This document shows positions 9,205 to 17,283 of a stretch of DNA of 64,000 nt, one piece after another. This stretch comes from Candidatus Zhuqueibacterota bacterium. Its GTDB lineage: Bacteria; BS750m-G25. Position numbers and translations under genes: made by a program. Location of the stretch: contig JADHWK010000002.1 of NCBI GenBank assembly GCA_016783505.1, forward strand, positions 27,154-91,153, in the 5' to 3' direction. Position 1 is the first letter of the stretch. Every line of letters begins with the position of its first letter. Below the pieces are notes generated by a model. The model made no database searches. It was given only the letters and a program-made list of their open reading frames with translations, and was not told where the DNA came from.

Positions 9205-9690
9205 ATGTCTGAAATAAGGTACAAGCCAATAGGAATCATTCATTCTCCGTTCAAAGAACCTTATGGTACACCTATACAATCAGCAGGGGCGCGGGGGATT
9301 GAAGGAGTCGTTGAGATATTTCCTGAGTATGCCGAAGGCCTCAAAGATATTGAAGGATTTTCGCATATTATTTTGATATACCATTTTCATCTATCCAAGG
9401 GGTTTTCCTTAAGGGTGAAGCCATATCTGGATGACCAGTTGCACGGAGTTTTTGTTACACGGGCACCGGCGCGACCGAACCCAATCGGCATATCAATAGT
9501 GCGCCTCGTCAGGATCGAAGGTGTAAAACTCTATATTCAGGATGTAGATATCGTAGATGGCACGCCCCTTTTGGACATTAAGCCTTATGTTCCAGAGTTT
9601 GATATACGAGAAGTAGATAATATAGGATGGCTTGAAAAAAATGTGAATAAGCTTCATAAGACAAAGGATGATGGGAGGTTTAAAAATTGA
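9205..9690 (+). CDS. trmO: tRNA (N6-threonylcarbamoyladenosine-A37) N6-methyltransferase
   Basis: 161 residues, the length of a compact TrmO (TsaA/YaeB, formerly VirR-like). Family motifs: YKPIGIIHSPFKEPYGTPIQ at the N-terminus, GIEGVVEIFPEYAEGLKDIE, HGVFVTRAPARPNPIGIS (SAM-binding core) and DIVDGTPLLDIKPYVPEFD. The family methylates t6A37 in certain tRNAs using SAM. The C-terminal domain of the E. coli enzyme is absent, as in many shorter homologues. The ATG follows GAGGGGTAAAATC. The gene stands alone between the peptidase and a decayed GNAT gene. Confidence 0.88.
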   Translation: MSEIRYKPIGIIHSPFKEPYGTPIQSAGARGIEGVVEIFPEYAEGLKDIEGFSHIILIYHFHLSKGFSLRVKPYLDDQLHGVFVTRAPARPNPIGISIVRLVRIEGVKLYIQDVDIVDGTPLLDIKPYVPEFDIREVDNIGWLEKNVNKLHKTKDDGRFKN

Positions 9691-9790
9691 TTTATGCGAC
9701 TTCCGATAACAACGGCAGAGGGCTCCCCCGATAGCTCGGGGTCGCTCGAATTTGCCCCCGACAAATTTCATATACTCACAGAGATCGGGG

Positions 9791-9985
9791 ACGAAGCTCC
9801 TTTTAGAAATTGAACGGAAGGCAAGGGAGACTGGTAATAACAAAATCATCTTAGATGTAGAAACGAGTGACCAAAAAGCGGTTAAATTTTATTAGAGACA
9901 TGGATATATTATAGAAAAGGAAACGCCAACTTTTGAAATTAACGGAAAAATTTTTAAATTTTTTAGACTGTGTAAGATATTATAA
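9791..9985 (+). pseudogene. Decayed GNAT-family acetyltransferase, C-terminal half
   Basis: One frame reads LLLEIERKARETGNNKIILD, then ETSDQKAVKFY, an in-frame TAG, then RHGYIIEKETPTFEINGKIF. This is the C-terminal half of a GNAT acetyltransferase, with the stop inside the usual KFYE-GF motif. The N-terminal half and acetyl-CoA loop are missing; 9691-9790 shows no homologous frame. Confidence 0.75.
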
Positions 9986-10004
9986 TATAAAGAGGTAATG
10001 GGCA

Positions 10005-10562
10005 ATGCCCTGGATCAGTATCAAAGATGAGGGGAAAGCTACCGGACAGTTAAAGGAAATTTACGAAGAGCTTAAAGGAAAACGCGGCAAGATTTCAAAT
10101 ATTATGAGGGTTCAGAGTTTGAATCCCGGAGCTATGAAAGCCCATCTGAATCTTTATATTAACCTGATGTTCGGGCAATCGGGGTTATCCCGCGAGGACC
10201 GTGAAATGATCGCTGTTGTTGTTTCCGCCGCAAATGGCTGTGAATATTGTGTGAACCATCATGCAGAGTCTTTAAATCATTACTGGAAAGATAGTGAAAG
10301 AATACAGCAGTTTATAAAGGACTTCAACCCCCTTGAACTGGCTGAAAGGACGTCCCAAATGCTTAATTATGCGGTTAAATTGACTAAGACTCCAAAAGGG
10401 GTCCATCGGTCTGATATTTATGCTTTACGTGAATGCGGTTTTTCAGATGAGGATATCTTGAACATAAATTTGATAGTTAGTTATTTCAACTTTGTAAATC
10501 GGATTGCGAATGGTCTTGGGGTGGAATTCACGCCGGAAGAGGTACAAGGGTATAAACTATAA
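10005..10562 (+). CDS. Peroxidase-related (AhpD-like) carboxymuconolactone decarboxylase-family protein
   Basis: 185 residues. The AhpD redox motif is complete: E67, eleven residues, C79-E-Y-C82, three residues, H86 (ANGCEYCVNHH). The N-terminus MPWISIKDEGKATGQLKEIY and overall length match the uncharacterized peroxidase-related enzyme family. AhpD-like proteins use the CxxC pair for thiol peroxidase or disulfide reductase chemistry in the cytoplasm; the substrate of this subgroup is unknown. The next gene, 14 bp away, encodes a second, smaller AhpD-like protein, so the two may work together. Confidence 0.85.
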   Translation: MPWISIKDEGKATGQLKEIYEELKGKRGKISNIMRVQSLNPGAMKAHLNLYINLMFGQSGLSREDREMIAVVVSAANGCEYCVNHHAESLNHYWKDSERIQQFIKDFNPLELAERTSQMLNYAVKLTKTPKGVHRSDIYALRECGFSDEDILNINLIVSYFNFVNRIANGLGVEFTPEEVQGYKL

Positions 10563-10576
10563 AGGAGATAAAAGCA

Positions 10577-10927
10577 ATGGGTGAGAGAGAGATTGAACAA
10601 TTCAAAGCGGAGCGAGCAAAACTGAACCAGATCGTGATGAAATACAGCGGCAGGAATATCAAGAGGTTCTACAGTCTCGATTCCCAGGTATTTAGTGAGG
10701 GCGTTCTTCCAAAGAAGATGAAGGAGTTGTTAGGTCTCGTTGCTTCGCTGGTACTGCGATGTGACGATTGTATTACGCATCACATCATTCGGTGTTATGA
10801 AGAGGGCGTGAAGGATGATGAACTTGAGGAGGCAGTTGCTATCGCCCTTATGGTAGGGGGATCAATTACTATTCCACATCTCAGGAGAGCCCTCCAGACA
10901 TGGGATCAATTGAAAGGGCAGGAATAG
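10577..10927 (+). CDS. Small carboxymuconolactone decarboxylase-family (AhpD-like) protein
   Basis: 116 residues, the usual length of a single CMD domain. The motif E50, eleven residues, C62-D-D-C65, three residues, H69 is intact (RCDDCITHHI), followed by the family's GVKDDELEEAVAIALMVGG helix. AAAGGAGAT precedes the ATG. It forms an operon with the larger AhpD-like gene and the GAF-domain gene; all three suggest handling of oxidised thiols or peroxides. Confidence 0.85.
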   Translation: MGEREIEQFKAERAKLNQIVMKYSGRNIKRFYSLDSQVFSEGVLPKKMKELLGLVASLVLRCDDCITHHIIRCYEEGVKDDELEEAVAIALMVGGSITIPHLRRALQTWDQLKGQE

Positions 10928-10947
10928 TCCCCAAGAAAGGTGAGCTA

Positions 10948-11415
10948 ATGAGGGATAAAACGAAGTTGTTCCATTCTCTTCTCAATAGTGTGACAGAAAC
11001 TGTGAATGGCCCACGGGATAAAAACGAAAAACTTAATGTTATCTGCAAATTGCTAAAGGATAAGGTTCCCTATTATGATTGGGTGGGATTCTATTTAGTT
11101 TGCGAATCAAAAAGGGAACTTATTCTTGGCCCTTTTGCGGGAGAACCGACAGAACACGTTCGGATACCCTTCGGTGATGGTATTTGCGGCCAGGCAGCGG
11201 AGAGAAAAAAGCCGTTTATTGTACAGGATGTTTCAAAAGAGATAAACTATCTTGCGTGCAGTGTAAAAGTCAAATCTGAAATAGTGATTCCTATTTTCAA
11301 AAATGAAGGGATTATAGGGGAACTGGACATAGACTCCCACACCCTATCACCTTTTACTGAAGAAGACAGAAGATTCCTTGAAAATGTGTGTAAAATGGTA
11401 TCTGAGCTGTTCTAG
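10948..11415 (+). CDS. GAF-domain protein resembling free methionine-(R)-sulfoxide reductase
   Basis: 155 residues from the chosen ATG; AAAGGTGAG lies just before it, whereas the longer frame starting at 10900 would begin inside the previous gene without such a site. The single GAF domain has GDGICGQAAERKKPFIVQDV, NYLACSVKVKSEIVIPIF and GELDIDSHTLSPFTEEDRRF, which follow the order of fRMsr (MsrC/YebR) including cysteines in GICG and LACS. The third cysteine of the E. coli enzyme is not obvious, so activity is uncertain. Context with two AhpD-like genes fits a redox-repair operon. Confidence 0.75.
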   Translation: MRDKTKLFHSLLNSVTETVNGPRDKNEKLNVICKLLKDKVPYYDWVGFYLVCESKRELILGPFAGEPTEHVRIPFGDGICGQAAERKKPFIVQDVSKEINYLACSVKVKSEIVIPIFKNEGIIGELDIDSHTLSPFTEEDRRFLENVCKMVSELF

Positions 11416-11800
11416 ATGTCTTCATTATCTAAGATTTTAAAGTTTATGTCAAGTTTTTGCGCTGAAATCAAACTGTGCCACTTTGAAATTCGATCCCGAA
11501 AGTTAGGAACAAATCTTCAAAACCTGTTCCTGACAGGTTCAGGAATTCAAAATAACTCAAGGCTGAGTTGCTCTAGGCAAAGACTTTTTGGTTTGGAACA
11601 TTAGGATTTTGGTCATTGGAATTTGTTTCGGCCTATGGCTCGTAGAGCCAACAGCTCTGAGAGGTTTCGATATTCGTCCGCCGTAGGCGGATTCTTACTC
11701 ACTTCGTGCCTCGTCTGTTTGCCTGCCAGGTCCGTAGGAAGCTACGCTCCCAAGGAGGCGATGCTTCGCTAGAGGAGTAAGAGCTGGCATTAGGGGTCAA
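11416..11800. other. 385-bp intergenic stretch with small palindromes
   Basis: No gene is supported; a 62-codon frame from 11416 has no homologous features. It holds CCTGTTCCTGACAGG-like and TCCGCCGTAGGCGGA palindromes, and a segment GGATTTTGGTCATTGGAATT of a kind I know as a dispersed intergenic repeat in several uncultured phyla. A related piece lies at the 3' end of prfA. Confidence 0.5.
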
Positions 11801-12460
11801 ATGAGCACATATATCCTGATGAAGATATTGGAATCCGCCCCGAGCAGGTATGACCGGGGCATTCGAATTCTTACGCTGGGAAGATTGGATAAAGTTTATG
11901 ATCGTTTAACGTCCCATATAAAAAGCGGGGAAAGGGTCCTTGACATTGGCTGTGGCACCGGAGCACTGTCACTTCGGGCGGCCCAGAAAGGCGCTAAAGT
12001 GAAAGGAATTGACGTCAATTCCCAGATGTTAGAAATCACCCAAAAGCGGGCAATGGAGGCGAATCTTACTCAGAATATGGAATTATGTGAGATGGGTGTT
12101 GCTGAGCTGGGAAGCGACGAATCTGAAAGCTACGACGCGGTGATGAGTGGTCTTTGTTTTTCTGAGTTGACGGAAGATGAATTAGCTTATTCCCTGAAAG
12201 AGCTGAGAAGAATATTGAAGCCGGGAGGCCTTCTGCTCATTGCTGATGAAGTAAGACCTAAAAGAATTTTAAAGAAGATGGTGAACTGGCTGATAAGGTT
12301 TCCCCTTGTCATCATTACTTACCTTATCACCCAAACGACTACAAAAGCTGTAAAGGAACTGCCTAAAAAGATAGAAGAATCAGGCTTTCTCATAGAATCG
12401 GTCACATTAAACAGAATGGGGAATTTTATCGAGTTAGTAACAAAAAGGCCTGAGAAATGA
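11801..12460 (+). CDS. cpaM: Corrinoid protein-associated class I SAM methyltransferase CpaM
   Basis: 219 residues. The Rossmann methyltransferase core shows VLDIGCGTGALSLRAAQKGA (motif I), VKGIDVNSQMLE (motif II) and SYDAVMSGLCFSELTEDELA (motif IV). Its last codons overlap the first of the HgcAB-like fusion gene (ATGA), so the two are translated together. Methyltransferases in this position next to HgcA-type corrinoid proteins are named CpaM. A role in methylating, or accepting methyl groups from, the corrinoid partner is inference. Confidence 0.82.
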   Translation: MSTYILMKILESAPSRYDRGIRILTLGRLDKVYDRLTSHIKSGERVLDIGCGTGALSLRAAQKGAKVKGIDVNSQMLEITQKRAMEANLTQNMELCEMGVAELGSDESESYDAVMSGLCFSELTEDELAYSLKELRRILKPGGLLLIADEVRPKRILKKMVNWLIRFPLVIITYLITQTTTKAVKELPKKIEESGFLIESVTLNRMGNFIELVTKRPEK

Positions 12461-13602
12461 ATCCCTTTAGTTATATTGTTGTGAATGTAGTTGAAATCTT
12501 GCTGAGGGTTGTTCCTCTTCCCTGCAGGGCAGGTTTGGTTAAAATAGGGAATCCGGAGCGGCACTCGCCTGTTTTCTTAACCTGCAATTATCATCTGACT
12601 GTAGAGAGGGTAAAAAGAGCATTGAAGGGGGTTGATTGTTATCTTCTTGTTGCTAATAGCCGGGGAATCAACGTGTGGTGTGCGGCGGCCGATGGCCATT
12701 TCACCAATCACGATGTTATCTCAGTTCTTAAAACCAGTGGAATTGAAGAACTGGTAGATCACAGAAATGTGATAATGCCCCAACTGGCTGCCACCGGTGT
12801 TGAGGCCAAAATTATTCATAAGAAATCAGGATGGAAGACTATCTGGGGGCCGGTTTATGCCAAAGATATTCCCCTTTTCATACAAAACAATCTCAAGAAA
12901 ACCCCGGAAATACGGGAAGTTGAGTTTCCTCTGACCCAACGTATTGAATTAGCTGCCAGTTGGGCATTTCCGATTTCCATATTCTTAGCTCTCATCATAA
13001 TTCCATTTTGGCCTGAAGCGATTTTCCCCATCATTCTTATGATTTGGGGGTTGTCCTTCTTAATCTTCATGTCTTTTCCCCTTTATAGCCGGTGGCTAAG
13101 TTCTGAGGGAAAGAGGATTGGCCTTATCTTCTTCGATTTTGGGCGAGGAGGATTTCAACTAATCCTATGGTGTTTACTTATTATTGGGATTATTGCTTAT
13201 AGTCATTTATTTGTAGAGTTTAGTTGGGGATTTATTTTTCGCTGGGGTTTTATTTCATTCATTGTTGTTCTCGTGCTAAGCCTTGATCTAATGGGCAGTA
13301 CCCCTGTATATCATAGCGGCTTACATGAAGATAGATTGCTAAAAGTCATTCTTGATGAGAAGAAATGCAGGGGGGCTGGTTTTTGCGAGCAGGTTTGCCC
13401 CAGGAATTGCTATGGGGTGGATAGCAACCGGCATATGGCGGCAATGCCGAAAACCGAACGCTGTGTTCAATGCGGGGCCTGTATCGTCCAATGCCCCTTC
13501 AATGCCTTGTATTTTAAAAATCCCAAGGGGGAAATAATACTCCCGGATACCATCAGAAAATTTAAGTTAAACCTTTTAGGCAAGCGTCTAAGGGAGAAAT
13601 GA
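12457..13602 (+). CDS. HgcAB-like fusion: corrinoid-binding membrane protein with dicluster ferredoxin tail
   Basis: 381 residues. Residues 30-160 are an HgcA-like corrinoid domain with cap-helix motif N72-V-W-C75-A-A; residues about 165-285 hold roughly five membrane helices; residues 304-350 are an HgcB-like 2x[4Fe-4S] ferredoxin with Cys 304, 310, 314, 318 and 336, 339, 342, 346. In mercury methylators HgcA and HgcB are separate genes and the cap helix reads NVWCAAGK; here it reads NVWCAAADGHF, so Hg methylation should not be assumed. The likely general role is methyl transfer at a cobalamin kept reduced by the ferredoxin, at the inner membrane. Operon partner: cpaM. A strong terminator follows. 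Confidence 0.85.
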   Translation: MNPFSYIVVNVVEILLRVVPLPCRAGLVKIGNPERHSPVFLTCNYHLTVERVKRALKGVDCYLLVANSRGINVWCAAADGHFTNHDVISVLKTSGIEELVDHRNVIMPQLAATGVEAKIIHKKSGWKTIWGPVYAKDIPLFIQNNLKKTPEIREVEFPLTQRIELAASWAFPISIFLALIIIPFWPEAIFPIILMIWGLSFLIFMSFPLYSRWLSSEGKRIGLIFFDFGRGGFQLILWCLLIIGIIAYSHLFVEFSWGFIFRWGFISFIVVLVLSLDLMGSTPVYHSGLHEDRLLKVILDEKKCRGAGFCEQVCPRNCYGVDSNRHMAAMPKTERCVQCGACIVQCPFNALYFKNPKGEIILPDTIRKFKLNLLGKRLREK

Positions 13603-13604
13603 GA

Positions 13605-13627
13605 AAAGCCGGGCTTGACCCGGCTTT
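13605..13627 (+). terminator. Rho-independent terminator after the cpaM operon
   Basis: AAGCCGGG-CTTGA-CCCGGCTT forms an 8-bp stem immediately after the stop codon, followed by TGTTGT. The arms could also act for the opposite strand. Confidence 0.8.
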
Positions 13628-13751
13628 GTTGTCTCTGGAGTTGGGCTTACATCATTTCAAAACGGAGAAATGTTGATAATAATGTCCATCTGTTGGAAGC
13701 GGGGTCTTACCTGTTTAAAGGTATTTAGTTGAAGTGAAGAATGTTGGGGGG

Positions 13752-14432
13752 TTAAAACACCCATTCAGCAACTAAAATCCCTGTCGCTCCGTGATGGAAA
13801 GAATGGACTTTCAGTTCAGATAGATCAAATTTGGAAATTACCCCCCTTAATCCCCCCTCCCCCATGAATTGCTTAAAGTTCCTGAAGTGATCCCCGCCAG
13901 CCTTCCTTTCAACGGCTCTCTGGACCAAAGCTATCATCTTAGAAATCGGGGTTGTGGGAACGACATAGTCAGCGATGAGGAGCTTACCTCCCGATGTGGT
14001 AACTCTATGGGCTTCTCCTAAAACCCGTTTTCTATCATCCGGGGTTTTTTCGTGCAGGGCAAAGGATAAAATTACGCAGTCAAAGGTTCGGTCCTCAAAG
14101 TGCAGATGCCTCGCATCTTCCCTGAAATAATGAATGCCGCCCGGACTACTTTCCCTGGCCATCCGGATCATCGCTTCGGAAGAATCAACCCCTGAGACCC
14201 GGAACCCTTTATTATGAAGAAGAATGCACTGCGCCCCCGTTCCACAGCATAAATCAAGGATATTCTGAAAGCTAAATCTTTCTGCAATGGCAACTATCTC
14301 CTTCTTTATAGACCTTAACACGGGCTCAAGGAGGTAACCATAAACCCATGTTGAATATTCGTAATCAGCTTTCGGCTTGGTTACCGCCTCAGGTACGCTT
14401 CGCACTATGATTGTAGATGTTTCCGTATTCAT
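13752..14432 (-). CDS. Class I SAM-dependent methyltransferase
   Basis: 226 residues from ATG 14432, which overlaps the permease stop as ATGA; a longer open frame upstream only antiparallels the permease gene. Core motifs: ILDLCCGTGAQCILLHNKGF, VSGVDSSEAMIRMAR, DRTFDCVILSFALHEKTPDD and GGKLLIADYV. It resembles ubiquinone/menaquinone- or arsenite-type small-molecule methyltransferases but lacks the cysteine set of ArsM. Coupled to a half-size permease, it may make a methylated compound that the permease moves; this is inference. Confidence 0.82.
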   Translation of the reverse strand: MNTETSTIIVRSVPEAVTKPKADYEYSTWVYGYLLEPVLRSIKKEIVAIAERFSFQNILDLCCGTGAQCILLHNKGFRVSGVDSSEAMIRMARESSPGGIHYFREDARHLHFEDRTFDCVILSFALHEKTPDDRKRVLGEAHRVTTSGGKLLIADYVVPTTPISKMIALVQRAVERKAGGDHFRNFKQFMGEGGLRGVISKFDLSELKVHSFHHGATGILVAEWVF

Positions 14433-14926
14433 AGGACAGTGCGGGAAAAGAACATCTGGGCGATTATTCCGGCGATGGGGGGAAAGATGAAGGTGCAGGC
14501 CAGGCGGATGGCGGTAAACTTCCAGCCCAGGATTCCCACCTCCATGGGCAACCGAGCGATGGCCCACAGGGACCATCCGGTCAGGAAGGCCACCATGGTC
14601 CCCACCCCGGCCCCGGACTTTAACAACCCGGCCACGATGGGCAGGCTCACATAGGGCCCCCCTGGGGATATTCCCCCGGCTATGGTTCCCAAAATAATCC
14701 CCCTTAAGCCCGATCCCGCCCCCACCCATTTTGACAAAAATTCCTGGGGGAGAAGGACCCGAATCATTCCGGCCACGATAAGGGCGAAAACCAGTAGGGG
14801 CAGCATTTGAACGATCATGCCCGCTGCGGATTTCAATCCAACAACGTGCTGGCCTCCACCCTTGGTGTAGCCCAAAAAGAATAAAACCGCTGCCAGGACT
14901 CCCATGATAATCGTCGGTATCAGCAT
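14429..14926 (-). CDS. Half-size ArsP/DUF318-family permease
   Basis: 165 residues from ATG 14926, chosen because AGAGGA lies seven bases before it; an ATG at 14965 and a TTG at 14974 lack such a site. About four to five membrane helices; the family signature GTIAGGISPGGPYVSLPIVA is present once. Full-length DUF318/ArsP permeases have two such halves in about 300 residues, so this protein probably dimerises. The family includes organoarsenical and metal exporters. It is cotranscribed with a methyltransferase and faces the cpaM operon across two terminators. Confidence 0.75.
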   Translation of the reverse strand: MLIPTIIMGVLAAVLFFLGYTKGGGQHVVGLKSAAGMIVQMLPLLVFALIVAGMIRVLLPQEFLSKWVGAGSGLRGIILGTIAGGISPGGPYVSLPIVAGLLKSGAGVGTMVAFLTGWSLWAIARLPMEVGILGWKFTAIRLACTFIFPPIAGIIAQMFFSRTVL

Positions 14927-15017
14927 ATTTGCGTTCCTCTTTTGTTTTTTATTTTTATCGTTCATTGATCCCAACCAGAGTAGATTCCGGCGGATGACCC
15001 ACCACTAAAAATTGGCA

Positions 15018-15039
15018 GGCAGGCAACATCTAACACAGG
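15018..15039 (+). repeat. Third copy of the GGCRGGCAACATC-TAACACAG motif
   Basis: The sequence GGCAGGCAACATCTAACACAGG matches the element at 7479-7502 with a three-base gap. It lies just upstream of the permease operon. Confidence 0.55.
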
Positions 15040-15080
15040 CAAAAATAACACATTTATTTAAAAAATGCAATTGAAAAATA

Positions 15081-15112
15081 AAAAAGCGATACCCTTGGGT
15101 ACGGCTTTTTTT
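15081..15112 (-). terminator. Terminator of the envelope-stress operon
   Basis: AAAAAGC..TACCC-TT-GGGTA..GCTTTTTT forms a long stem with a T tract in the minus-strand reading, 90 bp after the lipoprotein gene. It also reads as a terminator in the opposite direction. Confidence 0.75.
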
Positions 15113-15200
15113 GCTTTTTGAATTTTATGGCAATTTACAAGCTCTAACGTAGGTGTCCCCAATTGATCCTATCCATCGCACCTTTTTTCAACTGATCTTC

Positions 15201-16040
15201 TCATTTTAACTCTTTCAATTCCGGGGCTGATGCCAACTGGGTTTTCACCCAGATCTCCTGTTTTTTGGGCGGTTGCATGCGGGAACCACCCCTAGAGCCA
15301 CCACTGCCACTACCACCGCGTCGGCCGCCCCCCATGCCACCCCTACCACCACCGCGTTGGCGATCACCCATCCTGATGCCGCCCCACTCCAATCCGAGAC
15401 TGATGGTTTGTCCCGGCTCCGCACCGATGCCATAATCGAAAACATCGCTTTTCTTCAGCGGAACTCTGAATTCATACGTGTAGATATCTTGGGGAGTGGC
15501 AAAGCTAACAGCCGGGCCGCTGGAACCATCAGCGGGAATGTTTATCGCTTGATCCCCTTTTTTGAGGATAACGGTGATTTGATCGGCTCTGGCCCTCCGC
15601 TGCATGAGACGCTCTCTCTGTTCCGGGGTCAGGCTCTCCCAGAATCCGCCCTCGCCAGTCATTCCCGGCCTTTGCATTTGCAAAAGAGGGGGTCCGCCGG
15701 TGTAGCGGATGCCGAAATCCTTCTTCTTTTTCCCGGAATTGTCCAACCACAGGGTCAGGCCGCCCATGCGGATGGCCCGCGCCCATTTAGGGTCGTTGAA
15801 ACGAAAAAGTACGTAGAGGTTTTCGCTATCATTGCACAAACCCAGTAGCACGCCGCTGTCCTCAAAATAGGTAGTGGGCACACCTTCCCATTCCGGCATT
15901 TTACCATCTACCAGCACCGGCTCCGCCGACCAGTGGGTCTGCACCTCCTGGCTTTTGCAACCCGCTAACAGGATTGAGCCAGCGAATATTAATGTGAGGA
16001 GTGCTTTTGCACTCAACGATGTAAAATCCTTGTAAACCAT
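15201..16040 (-). CDS. Lipoprotein with CBM9/DOMON-like beta-sandwich domain
   Basis: 279 residues from ATG 16040, preceded by GGGGTGAAAAA; the frame extends further upstream but without a signal peptide at its start. The N-terminus carries a lipoprotein signal ending in the lipobox L-A-G-C. Residues about 35-225 look like a family-9 carbohydrate-binding/DOMON-type sandwich (LVDGKMPEWEGVPTTYFED, ENLYVLFRFND). The last part is a glycine-arginine-rich low-complexity stretch. Last gene of the sigma-factor operon. Ligand unknown; haem- or sugar-binding are possibilities for this fold. Confidence 0.75.
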   Translation of the reverse strand: MVYKDFTSLSAKALLTLIFAGSILLAGCKSQEVQTHWSAEPVLVDGKMPEWEGVPTTYFEDSGVLLGLCNDSENLYVLFRFNDPKWARAIRMGGLTLWLDNSGKKKKDFGIRYTGGPPLLQMQRPGMTGEGGFWESLTPEQRERLMQRRARADQITVILKKGDQAINIPADGSSGPAVSFATPQDIYTYEFRVPLKKSDVFDYGIGAEPGQTISLGLEWGGIRMGDRQRGGGRGGMGGGRRGGSGSGGSRGGSRMQPPKKQEIWVKTQLASAPELKELK

Positions 16041-16133
16041 TTTTTCACCCCATTCATGACTGATTGAAAAACGGGGGTGACCGGAACGATTGTTCACCCC
16101 CACCGAATGGATACAATTCTTAGAAGCTCCATT

Positions 16134-16916
16134 TTATTTAAGCAAGACCATCCGCTTGGTTAGTGCTTGGGGCCCTGCTTCGATGCGATAGAAATATATC
16201 CCACTGGCTAGTTGGACTCCATTCACATCACGGCCATCCCAGAGCAGGTTGTAACTGCCCGGTGCCTGGTATCCCATCTCATAGGTGCGAATTGTCTGTC
16301 CTTTCATATTATAGATCAAAACCCGCACCCTTTCCCCGGTTTGCAGGGTATAGTTAATCTGGGTCTCGGGGTTGGCGGGATTGGGATGGTTGGATACCCT
16401 GATGATAGTCTTTTTATCCCCCCAACGACCTTGGCCCATTCGCCTACCGCGGCGCCAGCTGCCCGGATCGCGCCACCACAGACCATTTATCTCGTAAACC
16501 ACAATCACATCCGGGTCTGGACTCGTCATCAACCCACCGGTAATCGTCAGCTCCTCACCTTCTGCAGGGCGAGCAGCCCCGTTTCCGGGATCATACCAGG
16601 GTGGTCCAAAGGCCAGGCGATAATCAGCAGCACCATCGCCATCTTCGTCTAAATAATAGCAAACCCGCACCGTACTGGAATCACCAAGGGTATCCAGGAT
16701 TGTGATGCCAGAAACCGTGATCGTTTGTAGCGAATCGGGACGATGCCAATGTCCATGATGACCGCCATGTCCGGGGCCGTGTCCGCTACCATGGCCACCC
16801 CCATGTCCACCTGGGCCACCCCCGTGCTGGGCTAAAACGATGTCGCTCATTCCAGATATGAGAAACACGGAAAGCAATGTTACCAGGATCATGATCGGCA
16901 CTCGAAATCGCTTCAT
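16134..16916 (-). CDS. Secreted protein with Gly/His-rich segment and type IX/FlgD-like C-terminal sorting domain
   Basis: 260 residues. A signal peptide ends at VLAQ (residue 30). A Gly/His-rich run at about 31-60 could bind metal ions. Residues 65-155 hold acidic repeats such as DEDGDGAADYRLAFGPPWYD. The last 85 residues match the C-terminal sorting tail of type IX secretion clients or the FlgD-Ig fold: NHPNPANPETQINY, GQTIRTYEMG, LLWDGRDVNGVQLASGIY, KRMVLLK. It is probably exported to the cell surface. The His-rich part and the neighbouring ZraP-like proteins suggest a metal-stress link, which is inference. Confidence 0.78.
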   Translation of the reverse strand: MKRFRVPIMILVTLLSVFLISGMSDIVLAQHGGGPGGHGGGHGSGHGPGHGGHHGHWHRPDSLQTITVSGITILDTLGDSSTVRVCYYLDEDGDGAADYRLAFGPPWYDPGNGAARPAEGEELTITGGLMTSPDPDVIVVYEINGLWWRDPGSWRRGRRMGQGRWGDKKTIIRVSNHPNPANPETQINYTLQTGERVRVLIYNMKGQTIRTYEMGYQAPGSYNLLWDGRDVNGVQLASGIYFYRIEAGPQALTKRMVLLK

Positions 16917-16926
16917 GGTAGACCTC

Positions 16927-17163
16927 CTATTTTGTTGAAATCATCTTTTTTAAATTCCGCACCTCATTGTAGAACTGGATAAACTCGCTGTTGATGAACT
17001 CTACCTTCAGTTGATCAGTATTCCCATCACACTCGAAAGTAAAGTAAGCCTTTGATTTTTTCTGATCTGATTTGATCAAGCGGTGTCCCTTCATCTTCAG
17101 ATAGGCTGAAAACGGAAGGTCATCGGTGGTGATGTGATTGTTTTTGATTTTATTTGATCTCAT
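16927..17163 (-). CDS. Small DUF5659-like protein
   Basis: 78 residues, no signal peptide or membrane segment. The pattern LPFSAYLKMKGHRLIK, then a short beta hairpin (AYFTFEC) and NSEFIQFYNEVRNLKKMI, resembles DUF5659, a small family of unknown function. It lies 10 bp before the sorting-tail gene, within the operon. AAAGAGG precedes the ATG. Confidence 0.6.
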   Translation of the reverse strand: MRSNKIKNNHITTDDLPFSAYLKMKGHRLIKSDQKKSKAYFTFECDGNTDQLKVEFINSEFIQFYNEVRNLKKMISTK

Positions 17164-17283
17164 TGTTATTAACCTCTTTTAACTTGCAGGACAGAGGTCC
17201 TTCTCCGTTTCCCATTCCAAGATCTTTCAACACTTCCCGGCGGGCTTGTATAATTTGACGTCATCTGGTATAGAAGTGGTCTA

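Noticed and set aside
11416-11604. 62-codon frame after the GAF gene
   Set aside because: Starts right at the preceding stop, no ribosome-binding site and no recognisable motif.
11640-11800. Cobalamin riboswitch before the corrinoid operon
   Set aside because: No B12-box-like sequence; only short palindromes are present.
15273-15848. 191-codon plus-strand frame opposite the lipoprotein gene
   Set aside because: Mirror of a G+C-rich coding strand; the minus-strand frame has signal peptide, lipobox and good start.
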